64,000 nt of DNA from Paenibacillus massiliensis subsp. panacisoli DSM 21345 (GCF_000426545.1 NZ_AUFO01000012.1:124001-188000), one strand, 5' to 3'; positions 7,260-16,210 are shown, numbered from the stretch's first letter. Translations and numbers: made by a program. The notes: generated by a model from the letters alone, not told the origin.

Positions 7260-9953
7260 ATGTTGAACATGGTGCCAAGGATTCCTCTACGCTGGCTACA
7301 TAAGCCGACCATCACCACAGGAGTAACCTGGGGGGTGCCGTGGAGAAAAGGAGAGCTGTCTCGCAAGGAGTTGCCTCACTTGGTTGCAAGCAGGCAGAAG
7401 CATGATGTCGAGCTCCCACTACAGAGTCGCCCAGCCGCCTACTGGCCCGATGGCAGCATCAAGTGGTCCTTCCATACCGCCATCTGTGAGGATTCCCAAG
7501 TTGGAGATGGAGAATGGATTTTGACTGAGGGAACAGATCCCAAGGATCTAGATGCATCAGAGATACAAGTCCTTCCTCTGCGAGTGGATGTTCAGGAGAC
7601 GCAGGAGACCTTCATCATAGACACAGGTGTTATGACCTGTATAGTGAACAAGCAGGGACGAGGACTGCTCCGCAGTATCCACCGAAGATCAGGTGCGGCA
7701 ATTTCTGCTTCCACGGTAAGCGCTCCGGATACGAATGAAATGGTACAGCTGTGCGATGGAGGCGAATTGATCTGTATACGTGAGGTGCGGGATCGGGTCT
7801 CCGGGACCGTGACGATCCGGGAGGAGAGCTTCGCGGGGCATACCCGGCGTGTTTTGCTGGAGCAGGATGGTCCGATGCAGGCTGTGCTGAAGCTGGAGGG
7901 AAGACACCGTTCCGTATCCAGCTCAGGTTCGCAGGAATGGCTGCCATACACGCTGCGTCTCTATTTCCATGCCGGACTGGATTCTATAAGGGTGGTACAT
8001 ACCTTTCATTACGATGGGAACCCGCATCAGGACTATATCAGAGGACTCGGAATACGGTTCAGCATTCCTATGCGTGGGCCCCTCTATAATCGCCATGTTC
8101 GTTTTGGTGGTGACCGTGGCCTGTTCAGTGAATCGCCCAAGACGTTGCATACCCGGCGCACGAAGGGGAAATATCAGGAGCTGTTCACAGATCAGACCGA
8201 GGGTCGCCCCGTGGCCTTCGACGCGGATGAGGATGCCTATTTTCTCAGCCTGCTGGCGGATTCGGCGACCTGGAACGGCTTCAGGATCGTACAGGACTCC
8301 GCAGATCATTACCGGATCGTCAAGCGCACAGCTGAGGGCAATGCCTGGATCAAGGCAGCCGAAGGGCGTCGTGCCGGTGGTCTGGGGTACATTGGCTCGG
8401 AGGGTGGCGGCGTAGCAGTAGGACTGAAGGATAGCTGGCGCAAATATCCCTCGGGCATGGAGATTGAAGCAGCCGCGACGGATAGCGCAAGCTTGACGGT
8501 CTGGTTCTGGTCCCCGGAAGCAGGAGCTATGGACCTAAGGCATTACGATACGGAAACGCATGTGGAATCATCCTATGAAGGAGCGGAGGAGCTGCGAGCT
8601 ACACCGTATGGAATTGCGAACACGAACGAGCTGACGCTCTGGTGCACGGAGCAGACACCAGACAGGGAAGGGCTGGCGCGAATGCAGACAGCGGTGGATA
8701 CGCCTGCAAGGCTTGTGTGTACACCGGAGTATTACCATGAGGCCGCTGTCTTTGGGATCTGGAGTCTGCCAGATCGAAGCACCCCGTCCAAGAGCTATCT
8801 GGAGGATCGGCTGGATGGGATTATCGAATTCTATCTGGAGGAGATCGAGCAGCGTAGATGGTACGGCTTCTGGGACTATGGCGACTTCATGCATAGCTAT
8901 GATCCAGTGCGGCATGTCTGGAATTACGATCTGGGTGGCTGTGCCTGGCAGAACGGTGAGCTGGTGCCGAATATGTGGCTGTGGCTGACGTTCTTGCGGA
9001 CCGGACGCGCAGATGTGTTCCGAATGGCCGAGGCGATGACCCGGCATACGAGCGAGGTGGATTCCTACCATTTTGGAGAATATGCTGGCTTGGGCTCGCG
9101 TCATAACGTCATTCACTGGGGCTGCGGCTGCAAGGAGGCACGGATCGCCATGGCAGGCCTCCACCGCTATTATTATTATCTGACCGGGGATGAGCGGATC
9201 GGGGATGTTATGGATGATGTGAAGGATGCGGATTTCAGTACCGTGACGCTGGACCCGATGCGGGCTTATTTTCCGAAGGACGAATTCCCGACTCATGCTC
9301 GGGTAGGACCAGACTGGGCGGCCTTCAGCTCGAATTGGATGACAAGGTGGGAGCGATTCGAGGATACGGCTTACCGTGACAAGATTCTGACGGGGATCGA
9401 ATGCATCAAGGGAGCGAATCTGCGCTTGCTGTCGGGACCTACCTATGGCTACGATCCCAAGACCGGCATGCTCTACGGCATGGGTGATGACAATTGGGGC
9501 AGACACCTCGCGATTAGTATGGGCGGTCCGCAGGTCTGGTTCGAGCTGGCAGCCATGCTGGAGGACCCGGAGTGGGAGGATATGCTGGCGGAATTCGGTG
9601 TCTTTTACAATCTGCCGCAGGAAGAGAAGGACGCCATCACAGGAGGAATCATCAATGGTCCTCTTCGCTTTGAGCACGCTGTACTGAGTGTGGGTATTGC
9701 TGCCTATGGAGCGTATTACCGACAGGACACGGCTACGGCTGAGCGTTGCTGGAGCATTTTGCTGGCCAATCCGTTCGGGCGTGTGAATCTGCAGCGTGAA
9801 GCTGCACGGGTGCAGTATGTCCATGAGCTGAATGAGATTGACTGGATGAATACCAATGAAGCCTCACAGTGGTCGATCAACGCCATTATTAGCCTGGAGC
9901 TGATTGCTGCTGAGCTGCCTGAGGATGCAGCGGCGATTGCTGCTCGCGCCTAA
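7260..9953 (+). CDS. Exo-rhamnogalacturonan lyase family protein (YetA/PL26-like)
   Basis: An 897-residue protein resembling B. subtilis YetA and the fungal PL26 rhamnogalacturonan exolyase PcRGLX. The N-terminal part (VPRIPLRW, then PAAYWPDGSIKWS) fits the RIFT-barrel domain. A beta-sandwich follows, and the C-terminal half (WYGFWDYGDFMHSYD, YAGLGSRHNVIHWGCGCKEA) fits an alpha/alpha-toroid. The family cleaves rhamnogalacturonan oligosaccharides by beta-elimination. No signal peptide is present, so it is likely cytoplasmic. I chose ATG 7260, 6 nt after AAGGAG. YetA-like genes also neighbour the yes/lpl genes in B. subtilis, which supports the pathway. Confidence 0.85.
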   Translation: MLNMVPRIPLRWLHKPTITTGVTWGVPWRKGELSRKELPHLVASRQKHDVELPLQSRPAAYWPDGSIKWSFHTAICEDSQVGDGEWILTEGTDPKDLDASEIQVLPLRVDVQETQETFIIDTGVMTCIVNKQGRGLLRSIHRRSGAAISASTVSAPDTNEMVQLCDGGELICIREVRDRVSGTVTIREESFAGHTRRVLLEQDGPMQAVLKLEGRHRSVSSSGSQEWLPYTLRLYFHAGLDSIRVVHTFHYDGNPHQDYIRGLGIRFSIPMRGPLYNRHVRFGGDRGLFSESPKTLHTRRTKGKYQELFTDQTEGRPVAFDADEDAYFLSLLADSATWNGFRIVQDSADHYRIVKRTAEGNAWIKAAEGRRAGGLGYIGSEGGGVAVGLKDSWRKYPSGMEIEAAATDSASLTVWFWSPEAGAMDLRHYDTETHVESSYEGAEELRATPYGIANTNELTLWCTEQTPDREGLARMQTAVDTPARLVCTPEYYHEAAVFGIWSLPDRSTPSKSYLEDRLDGIIEFYLEEIEQRRWYGFWDYGDFMHSYDPVRHVWNYDLGGCAWQNGELVPNMWLWLTFLRTGRADVFRMAEAMTRHTSEVDSYHFGEYAGLGSRHNVIHWGCGCKEARIAMAGLHRYYYYLTGDERIGDVMDDVKDADFSTVTLDPMRAYFPKDEFPTHARVGPDWAAFSSNWMTRWERFEDTAYRDKILTGIECIKGANLRLLSGPTYGYDPKTGMLYGMGDDNWGRHLAISMGGPQVWFELAAMLEDPEWEDMLAEFGVFYNLPQEEKDAITGGIINGPLRFEHAVLSVGIAAYGAYYRQDTATAERCWSILLANPFGRVNLQREAARVQYVHELNEIDWMNTNEASQWSINAIISLELIAAELPEDAAAIAARA

Positions 9954-10006
9954 GAGGTATGGGCTCTGACATGATGCCAGAGAAAAGCAAACGGGAGGTG
10001 GAGGAT

Positions 10007-10732
10007 ATGACGCACACTGAACGTCCTGTCTTGATTCCACAGCAGTGGGAACGAGTCTATTACAATCCACTCGCATCTCCGTCGGATGTTAGCAGCTTCC
10101 GTCTGGAGGGGCAGGGGGCTGTGACCTTCCCAATGGGTCGAATGCGGCTCGAAAGCACACTGGACCCAAAGGAAGGACAGCGTGCCAATGTCGTATATTG
10201 GTGCCCCGTGAGCTTTCCAGCGGATTGTGCAATTACTTGGCGCTTCCGTCCCTTGCGGGAGCCGGGGTTGGCCATTATGTTCTTCGCTGCTCGTGGTCAA
10301 GGCGGACGGGATCTGTTCGATCCTGCATTGGCAGTCCGTACTGGTGAATATGACCAATATCATCACGGGGATATCGATGCATTTCATGTCTCGTATTTCC
10401 GCCGAATGTGGGCGGAGGAACGCGGCTTTCATACCTGTAACCTACGGAAGAGCTATGGCTTCCATCTGGTAGCACAGGGGGCCGATCCGCTCCCGGATGT
10501 GGAGGATATGCGAGATGTGTACGACATCCTGGTGCTGAAGCAAGGTGCAGAGCTTACTTTTGCCATCAACGACTTGCCGATCTTTCGTTGGACAGATGAT
10601 GGGGAGAGCTATGGTCCATTGCTTGAAGGTGGGTATATCGGCTTTCGACAGATGGCACCACTGATTGCGGAGTATGCCGATCTGTCTGTGTATGCACCAC
10701 TGGCATCGTCTCAAGCAGGAGAGCTGCAATAA
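10007..10732 (+). CDS. yesU: YesU-like protein (DUF1961)
   Basis: A 241-residue protein resembling B. subtilis YesU, a beta-sandwich protein of the rhamnogalacturonan regulon. Recognisable segments include ANVVYWCPVSFPADCAI, TGEYDQYHHGDIDAFHVSYF and GGYIGFRQMAP. Its biochemical role is not established; it may be a carbohydrate-binding or lyase-like fold. The start is ATG 10007, preceded by GGGAGGTGGAGGAT. It follows the PL26 gene by 53 bp and is probably cotranscribed. There is no export signal. Confidence 0.8.
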   Translation: MTHTERPVLIPQQWERVYYNPLASPSDVSSFRLEGQGAVTFPMGRMRLESTLDPKEGQRANVVYWCPVSFPADCAITWRFRPLREPGLAIMFFAARGQGGRDLFDPALAVRTGEYDQYHHGDIDAFHVSYFRRMWAEERGFHTCNLRKSYGFHLVAQGADPLPDVEDMRDVYDILVLKQGAELTFAINDLPIFRWTDDGESYGPLLEGGYIGFRQMAPLIAEYADLSVYAPLASSQAGELQ

Positions 10733-10796
10733 GCAAGAGAAATAGTCATAGAGCTGCCTACCGGATCACATGATCGCATGTTGGCTGTATAGAGGG

Positions 10797-11018
10797 AGCA
10801 TGAGTAAGTATGAGTAAGTATGAGTAAGTATGGGGAAGTGTGACGAAGCAAGAGGGAGAATGAAGAAGAACAAGGGAAAATAAGAAGTAGGAAGAAGCAA
10901 TAAAGAGCAATAAAGAGCAGTAAAAAGGTAAGAGAAGTAAACAGAAGTACGAGGTACATGGTAAGGACATACGAGCACAAAAAGGGCAAAGAACCTGATG
11001 AAGTTGAGATAGAAAAGG
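10797..11018 (+). repeat. Purine-rich leader with short tandem repeats
   Basis: The plus strand from about 10797 to 11018 is very rich in A and G. It includes three exact copies of TGAGTAAGTA (10801-10830) with a degenerate fourth, and nearly three copies of AGCAATAAAG (about 10896-10925). It forms the leader between the yesU-like gene and the deacetylase. Long open frames on the opposite strand here are artefacts of the pyrimidine bias. No terminator or promoter was recognised. Confidence 0.8.
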
Positions 11019-11031
11019 AGTGCATGCGATC

Positions 11032-11835
11032 ATGCCTAGTATTTATTATTGTTATCCGCAAGGTCGGCATAAAGCGCTTACCATGAGCTATGACGATGGG
11101 AAGCGAGCCGATGAACGACTCGTAGGCTTGTTCAACCAATACGGCATCAAAGGTACCTTTCACCTGAATTCAGGTCTGCTGGATCAGCCTGAGCGGATTC
11201 CCGCGGATGAGCTTGTGGAGCTATACCGTGGTCACGAGATTTCTGTGCACACCCAGACGCATCCTACACTCGCACGGTGTCCTATGGAGCAGATCGTCCA
11301 TGAAATCGTGGAGGACCGCAAGTACTTCGAGAGCCTGCTGCGTACACCCATTCGAGGAATGTCCTATCCAAATGGTTCCTATAACAAGGATATAATAAGC
11401 GTTCTTCCGTCGCTCGGGATGGAGTATGCACGTGTGGTGCCGACCACCCGGGGTGGCTTCGGGCTGCCTGAGGATTGGCTGGAGTGGAAAATGACCTGTC
11501 ATCATAACGATCACCTGATGGAGCACGGGGAGAATTTTGCGGCCCTGCACAAGCGGCAGTACCTCTACCTGATGGCGGTGTGGGGACATAGCTATGAGTT
11601 CGATCAAGACAACAACTGGGAGGTCATGGAGCGTTTTTGTGAGCTTATAGGACACCGCGAGGATATCTGGTATGCGACGAACATTGAGATCGTCCATTAT
11701 CTAAAGGCGTGTAACCAGCTGATCTTCTCCGCTGCTCGTGATTTTGTCTACAATCCAGGGGCTTCCTCCGTGTGGCTGGCAGTTGATGGCTCGATCGTAG
11801 AGGTTCCCGGGGGAGCTCAGGTGGATCTGAACTAA
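11032..11835 (+). CDS. Polysaccharide deacetylase family protein (NodB fold)
   Basis: A 267-residue cytoplasmic NodB-type deacetylase. Motif 1 is MSYDDGKR with paired aspartates, motif 2 is HTQTHP with the two metal-binding histidines, and motif 3 is RGMSYPNGSYN. Such enzymes remove acetyl groups from sugars using a divalent metal. Rhamnogalacturonan is naturally acetylated, so deacetylation of imported fragments is a reasonable guess. I chose ATG 11032, 11 nt after AAAGGAG; GTG 11020 would overlap the ribosome binding site. The last 45 residues form an extra C-terminal part rich in short beta-like stretches. Confidence 0.82.
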   Translation: MPSIYYCYPQGRHKALTMSYDDGKRADERLVGLFNQYGIKGTFHLNSGLLDQPERIPADELVELYRGHEISVHTQTHPTLARCPMEQIVHEIVEDRKYFESLLRTPIRGMSYPNGSYNKDIISVLPSLGMEYARVVPTTRGGFGLPEDWLEWKMTCHHNDHLMEHGENFAALHKRQYLYLMAVWGHSYEFDQDNNWEVMERFCELIGHREDIWYATNIEIVHYLKACNQLIFSAARDFVYNPGASSVWLAVDGSIVEVPGGAQVDLN

Positions 11836-11875
11836 GTACCTTGACCAGAATCAAATGTGAGTGTAGAGCCGCTGC

Positions 11876-11992
11876 AAGCGGGGAGCCCTATCGACCACTG
11901 TTAAGCTTGCTGTTCTTTCCAACGAAATGGAAAAGCTGATGAACAGCAAGCTTAAAGGCGGCCACTGTCGTTTCTCTAGGGCTTCCCCGCTT
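11876..11992. repeat. Nested inverted repeat (117 bp)
   Basis: The outer arms AAGCGGGGAGCCCTA (11876-11890) and TAGGGCTTCCCCGCTT (11977-11992) match with one unpaired base. The inner arms TTAAGCTTGCTGTTC (11901-11915) and GAACAGCAAGCTTAA (11941-11955) are perfect complements of 15 bp. It fills much of the 330-bp gap between the deacetylase and the next gene. No T-run follows either side. It could be a structured mRNA segment or a small miniature transposable element. Confidence 0.85.
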
Positions 11993-12165
11993 TCTGTTTA
12001 CCACGCTCTCTGCAGATCATTCAAACCCGAAATCGTATGCAGTCAAGGCATAGGGTTGTTGCTTCAATTGAGGGATGTGTCTGCTAAGGAATGTATCTGC
12101 TCGAACTCGACTGTATTCGTAAAGATGGCATGTATTCGTGTGAAGAAGAGACAGGAGGACTGGTT

Positions 12166-13434
12166 ATGGAAGCACTTATTCAAGAGTTGGCCCCGCATTG
12201 TCTTGCGGATATTGATATTACGGCTGCTGGCCCGCGGTGCAAGCTGCTGCTGGGTGATCTGAATGGAGATGGGCGTGCGGAGCTGCTACTCGTGCAGCCA
12301 GACAACCGCCAGGATGTTCGCTATATTCCGCATCAGGTGCAGTGTCTCACGGCTTACGATCTGGAGGGAAGGCTTCTATGGCAGACAGGGAAGCCCGACC
12401 CGGGTGCAGGGAAGCAGGGCTCAGATTATCCTGTTCAAATCTACGACATTGACGGCGATGGACAGCTTGAGGTGCTGTGTGTAATGGATGGACGTTTTCA
12501 TATCTTAGACGGTAACACTGGGCAGGTAAAAGCCGTGCATGATCTTCCGTCCGAGCATGCACATGACTGTATTATCATTGCCAATCTGACAGGGGGGGAC
12601 CATCCCTCGGATATTATCCTCAAGGATCGGTATCACCAGCTGTGGGCACTTGACCGGGACTTCAATCTCCTGTGGACACATAAGGGGAATGTAGGGCATT
12701 TCCCGTGGGTGTATGACCTGGATGGAGATGGGTTGGATGAGGTCATGGCCGGGTATGACCTGCTGGATGCCAAGGGACAGCTGCGCTGGAGCTGCCATGA
12801 TCTGGACGATCATGCGGACTGCATCTGGGTCGGTGATGTCAATGGCGATGGACTACCTGAGCTGGTCATTGGCGGCAGTGTGACGGTGATGTACGATCGG
12901 AACGGACAGGAGTTGTGGCGCTACGAGGGCTCGATTGAATCTCAGCATCTGGCTCTGGGACGATTCCTGAAGGATCAGCCAGGACTGCAGGTAGCCGGGC
13001 TTGACCGAATGGTACGGGAGGATGATGGCAAAGGATTAAAGGGCAAGGATGCCCTGTTCCTGCTTGATCACGAAGGCCGTGAGGTGTGGAAGGAAGAACG
13101 GACGACAGGCGGATGGCTGACGATTGTAGAGACGGTAGGTCACTGGGAGCAGGACGCACTGGATTACATTCTGGCCTATCGTCGGGGCGGAGGCGTGTAT
13201 CCGGGTCTCTATGATGGTGAAATGAACAGAGTTGTGCAGTTCCCTCATGAAGGCTATGCTGCACACGGGGATTTGCTGGGAACCGGACTTGAGCAGGTCA
13301 TTATCTATGATGATGAGACTGCAAAGGTTTTTGCCTCTGCACCTATGGAATTGACCCCGGCTGCTGCCAAGCCGTTGAAGCAGAGCAAGCGTCTTTATAG
13401 CTCAACATTGTATCCTGGTGGAGAATGGGTCTGA
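12166..13434 (+). CDS. FG-GAP/PL11-like beta-propeller protein
   Basis: A 422-residue protein with four calcium-type loops: DLNGDGRAE (about residue 31), DIDGDGQLE (93), DLDGDGLDE (183) and DVNGDGLPE (223). This is the pattern of the beta-propeller in PL11 rhamnogalacturonan lyases such as YesW/YesX and of FG-GAP repeats. Secreted PL11 enzymes are about 600 residues with a signal peptide; this one is shorter and has none. It may be an intracellular lyase or a non-catalytic relative. ATG 12166 is chosen because AGGAGG lies 8 nt upstream; the longer frame from 12091 has no such site. Confidence 0.72.
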   Translation: MEALIQELAPHCLADIDITAAGPRCKLLLGDLNGDGRAELLLVQPDNRQDVRYIPHQVQCLTAYDLEGRLLWQTGKPDPGAGKQGSDYPVQIYDIDGDGQLEVLCVMDGRFHILDGNTGQVKAVHDLPSEHAHDCIIIANLTGGDHPSDIILKDRYHQLWALDRDFNLLWTHKGNVGHFPWVYDLDGDGLDEVMAGYDLLDAKGQLRWSCHDLDDHADCIWVGDVNGDGLPELVIGGSVTVMYDRNGQELWRYEGSIESQHLALGRFLKDQPGLQVAGLDRMVREDDGKGLKGKDALFLLDHEGREVWKEERTTGGWLTIVETVGHWEQDALDYILAYRRGGGVYPGLYDGEMNRVVQFPHEGYAAHGDLLGTGLEQVIIYDDETAKVFASAPMELTPAAAKPLKQSKRLYSSTLYPGGEWV

Positions 13435-13449
13435 GAGGAGGAGCGGACG

Positions 13450-15990
13450 ATGAGCAGATTGGTTGAGAAGAATACGGACAATACGAAGGATGTGAAAGAT
13501 TCAAAGGCTTTGCCTGCCATGATCCATTCAAGCACGGCTGTCCAAATAAGCGATGCCGCGGCTCACATTCCGGCGTATTTTCCTCCTCATCATAGTATAA
13601 GCCGATATGCGGGAACGCAGATCGAGCAGGTGCTGACAGCTGTCGCTGGGCGCTTCGTGGGTGCACACCCGGCTCACCCCCCGGTGTACCGTGTCCATTC
13701 GGAGCGCGGCTTCCGGCGCTTGCCGGATTGTCGCTATGATATGAATCTGCATGAGAGATTCCCATCTGTACAACCGGGTGAATTCGTCTATGTGTGGGGA
13801 AAACTGTGGAGTGACACGGAGGCCGAGCTCCCGTTTGCGATCAGCTGTTACAGTCCCGCCCGGGTCTATATCAATGGGAGAAGCGCATTTCGTTCCAATC
13901 TGAACGAGGATGTGTTCCCAGAGCGGCGGAGCTATTTCCGGGCTAAGCTGGATGCGGGCTGGAATCATATCGTACTGGAATTCGTGGCTGTCGGCACGGG
14001 CTGCGGCGGTATATTCGGCACAGGCAGTGTGAAAGGAGCCCCGCTGCACTTGCTGATGCCGACTGACGAGCATAACGGCTGCGAAGGCTGGCTGTACAGC
14101 GCTCCGCAGCAGCAGCGGTGGAATGTATGGCCAGGTCAGTCGAATGTGGAATCCTCCGGGGCCGATATGCATCATAGGCAGGAGAAGACGGCGACCTCTC
14201 ATACGATTACGGACGGAAGAGACAATGTCAGAGAGGAGAGATCCTCTGTTACTCTGGGATATGGAGAAGCTGACTTTGCTGCAAAATATACGTGGTATCC
14301 TGACCTCCGCTGGACTGAGCAGGAGCAGCAGGAGGGACAGCTCTCTCGTATCTTTGGTGTGAAGCAGGATGCCGTAGCGTTCTCCTGGTGCAGCATTGAA
14401 TCTAAGAGTCCAGAGCCGATCCTTGTGAAGCTATACGGGTCCTGCCGGGCCATCTCGTCCCTTGCGGTGTACCTTGACGGCACACTGGTCAGCAACAAGG
14501 CGCAGGATCGTGACCAGCTAGTCGTTCCGTTGCGACTGGATTTTGGTCGCCATGAGCTGATTGTGGAATCCGTATGTGACGGTGAAGGCTGGGGCTTCGA
14601 GCTGGAATTAGAGTCAGACGCAGACACGGGTCCAGATCTAGACTCAGGCTTTGACGATACTGCTTCATCGGTACTCCAGGTCAGTACACCAGAAGACGGT
14701 GCGCACCATAGGAGCGATCATACAGCTATGCAAAAGGTCCGTCTCGTACAGCCTTATCGCATTGAAGGCTCGACTGATCCGTGGCTGCATCTGGGGCCAT
14801 TCGAGGTAGAGGAGGCCCCGTCTGTAGCCTCTTTACCTACCGTTCGTGCGCTGCTGGGCGAGGAAGCCTCAGCCCAATTCTGGCGTGTGGATCAGCCCGA
14901 CAGCTGGGTGCGCCCCTATACAGAGACGGCGATGTATGGACGCTGGAACTATCCTCTCGGGGTCACGCTATATGGTCTGCTTGCTACAGGGCAGGAGCTG
15001 TCGCAGCCTTATTTTGCAGACTATGCACAAGGACACATCGAACAATGTACTTCATTGCATGCCTATGCGGTCTGGGACCGCGATCGCTTCGGAGCACCAG
15101 GAATTAACCATCAGCTCACCTTGATAGATTCGCTGGATGATTGCGGCTCCTTCGGTGCCGCCATGCTGGTAGCCCATCGAATGCGCCCATTGCAGGGAGC
15201 TGTGAAGGCCGCAGCAGATATTGCTGCTTATATCACACAGGTGCAGGATCGGCAGGAGGATGGCGCTCTATACCGTGCAGCAGGGACTACGGATTTCATG
15301 AAGGATACGATGTGGTGCGATGATCTGTACATGAGTACGCCGTTCTTGACGGAGTATTACCGATTGACTGGAGAGGCAGCCTATCTGGAGGATGCGGCTC
15401 GGCAGTTCTTGCTGTACCGCAAGCGGATGTTCCAGCCGGAGCTGGGCATCATGCATCATGTCTATGATATCAAGTTCGACAAACCCAACGGGGTGCCGTG
15501 GGGCCGGGGGAACGGCTGGGTTATTTTCTCCCTCACAGAGCTGTTGACCGTGATGCCAGAGGAGCATGAGCTGCGGGAGGAGCTGCTTCATTTCTGGAAT
15601 GAGCTTGCCTATGGGTATTTGCGGCTGCAGGATCAGCAGGGCTTGTGGCATCAGGTGCTCACCGACCCTGAATCGTATGCGGAGGCATCATGTACATCCA
15701 TGTTCATCTATGCGTATGCGCGTGGTGTGCGTCTGGGCTGGGTAAGTGAGCCGGATATGTTCATGTCCGCAGCTCAGCGTGGCTGGGAGGGCCTGTCCCG
15801 CTACTGTATCGACAAGGGTGGCAATGTATATGGCGTCTGCCGCGGCTCGGGCTATTCCTTCAACAAGCTGTATTATAAGGAAGAGCTGGATTGGCAGCTC
15901 AATGACACACATGGGATTGGAATTGTGCTACTGGCTGGTGTGGAGCTGCTGCGTCTTACGCGTAGCTTGACGACAGGGCATGACGAATAG
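13450..15990 (+). CDS. GH105 unsaturated rhamnogalacturonyl hydrolase with long N-terminal extension
   Basis: An 846-residue protein. The C-terminal part, from about residue 480, matches YteR/YesR (GH105), which hydrates the unsaturated galacturonyl end made by lyases. The catalytic aspartate region is WCDDLYMSTPFL near residue 622, with GRGNGWVIFS and DPESYAEASCTSMF following. YteR and YesR are only about 370 residues. The first 470 residues include a beta-sandwich-like part (VYVWGKLWSDTEAELPFAI) that may bind sugar. ATG 13450 follows GAGAGGAGGAGC, 15 bp after the preceding gene, so the two are cotranscribed. No signal peptide. Confidence 0.88.
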   Translation: MSRLVEKNTDNTKDVKDSKALPAMIHSSTAVQISDAAAHIPAYFPPHHSISRYAGTQIEQVLTAVAGRFVGAHPAHPPVYRVHSERGFRRLPDCRYDMNLHERFPSVQPGEFVYVWGKLWSDTEAELPFAISCYSPARVYINGRSAFRSNLNEDVFPERRSYFRAKLDAGWNHIVLEFVAVGTGCGGIFGTGSVKGAPLHLLMPTDEHNGCEGWLYSAPQQQRWNVWPGQSNVESSGADMHHRQEKTATSHTITDGRDNVREERSSVTLGYGEADFAAKYTWYPDLRWTEQEQQEGQLSRIFGVKQDAVAFSWCSIESKSPEPILVKLYGSCRAISSLAVYLDGTLVSNKAQDRDQLVVPLRLDFGRHELIVESVCDGEGWGFELELESDADTGPDLDSGFDDTASSVLQVSTPEDGAHHRSDHTAMQKVRLVQPYRIEGSTDPWLHLGPFEVEEAPSVASLPTVRALLGEEASAQFWRVDQPDSWVRPYTETAMYGRWNYPLGVTLYGLLATGQELSQPYFADYAQGHIEQCTSLHAYAVWDRDRFGAPGINHQLTLIDSLDDCGSFGAAMLVAHRMRPLQGAVKAAADIAAYITQVQDRQEDGALYRAAGTTDFMKDTMWCDDLYMSTPFLTEYYRLTGEAAYLEDAARQFLLYRKRMFQPELGIMHHVYDIKFDKPNGVPWGRGNGWVIFSLTELLTVMPEEHELREELLHFWNELAYGYLRLQDQQGLWHQVLTDPESYAEASCTSMFIYAYARGVRLGWVSEPDMFMSAAQRGWEGLSRYCIDKGGNVYGVCRGSGYSFNKLYYKEELDWQLNDTHGIGIVLLAGVELLRLTRSLTTGHDE

Positions 15991-16004
15991 AGCTTAACTA
16001 AAGG

Positions 16005-16049
16005 ACACAGCTATGGGGAGAGCAATTCAAACTCGTAGCTGTGTTTTTC
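16005..16049 (+). terminator. Rho-independent terminator of the carbohydrate operon
   Basis: ACACAGCTA (16005-16013) and TAGCTGTGT (16036-16044) form a 9-bp stem with a 22-nt loop, followed by TTTT. It lies 15 bp after the GH105 stop codon. Confidence 0.75.
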
Positions 16050-16210
16050 CTAACCACGAATGCGAGCTTCAGAAGCTATGGGAACGAATATATTCTGAAT
16101 GGTTCCCGACATCTGAATACGAACAGGTGGAAGGCCCTAGTTTTGAAATGTATTGTGGTATGGCAGTGAATGATTCCGGGGAAATCTGGATACCTGTGCA
16201 GAAAAAATAG
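16049..16210 (+). pseudogene. Fragment of a GyrI-like/AraC effector-binding domain
   Basis: About 50 residues resemble the C-terminal end of GyrI-like effector-binding domains, which sense small molecules in AraC- and MerR-type regulators. The diagnostic part is LWERIYSEWFPTSEYEQVEG, followed by GEIWIPVQKK. Full domains are about 150 residues, and the reading frame runs back into the operon terminator, so the gene is truncated at its 5' end. The only ATG (16013) lies within the terminator loop. A short open piece reading DDMQALEQGEMK near 16222 may be more debris of a regulator. Confidence 0.65.

Noticed and set aside
8568..9824. 418-codon open frame on the minus strand
   Set aside because: It lies wholly inside the PL26-like gene, has no ribosome binding site and resembles no protein family; it is a codon-bias shadow.
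10711..11163. Minus-strand frames rich in Leu, Ser and Phe that look like membrane proteins
   Set aside because: They arise from the polypurine tract on the opposite strand.
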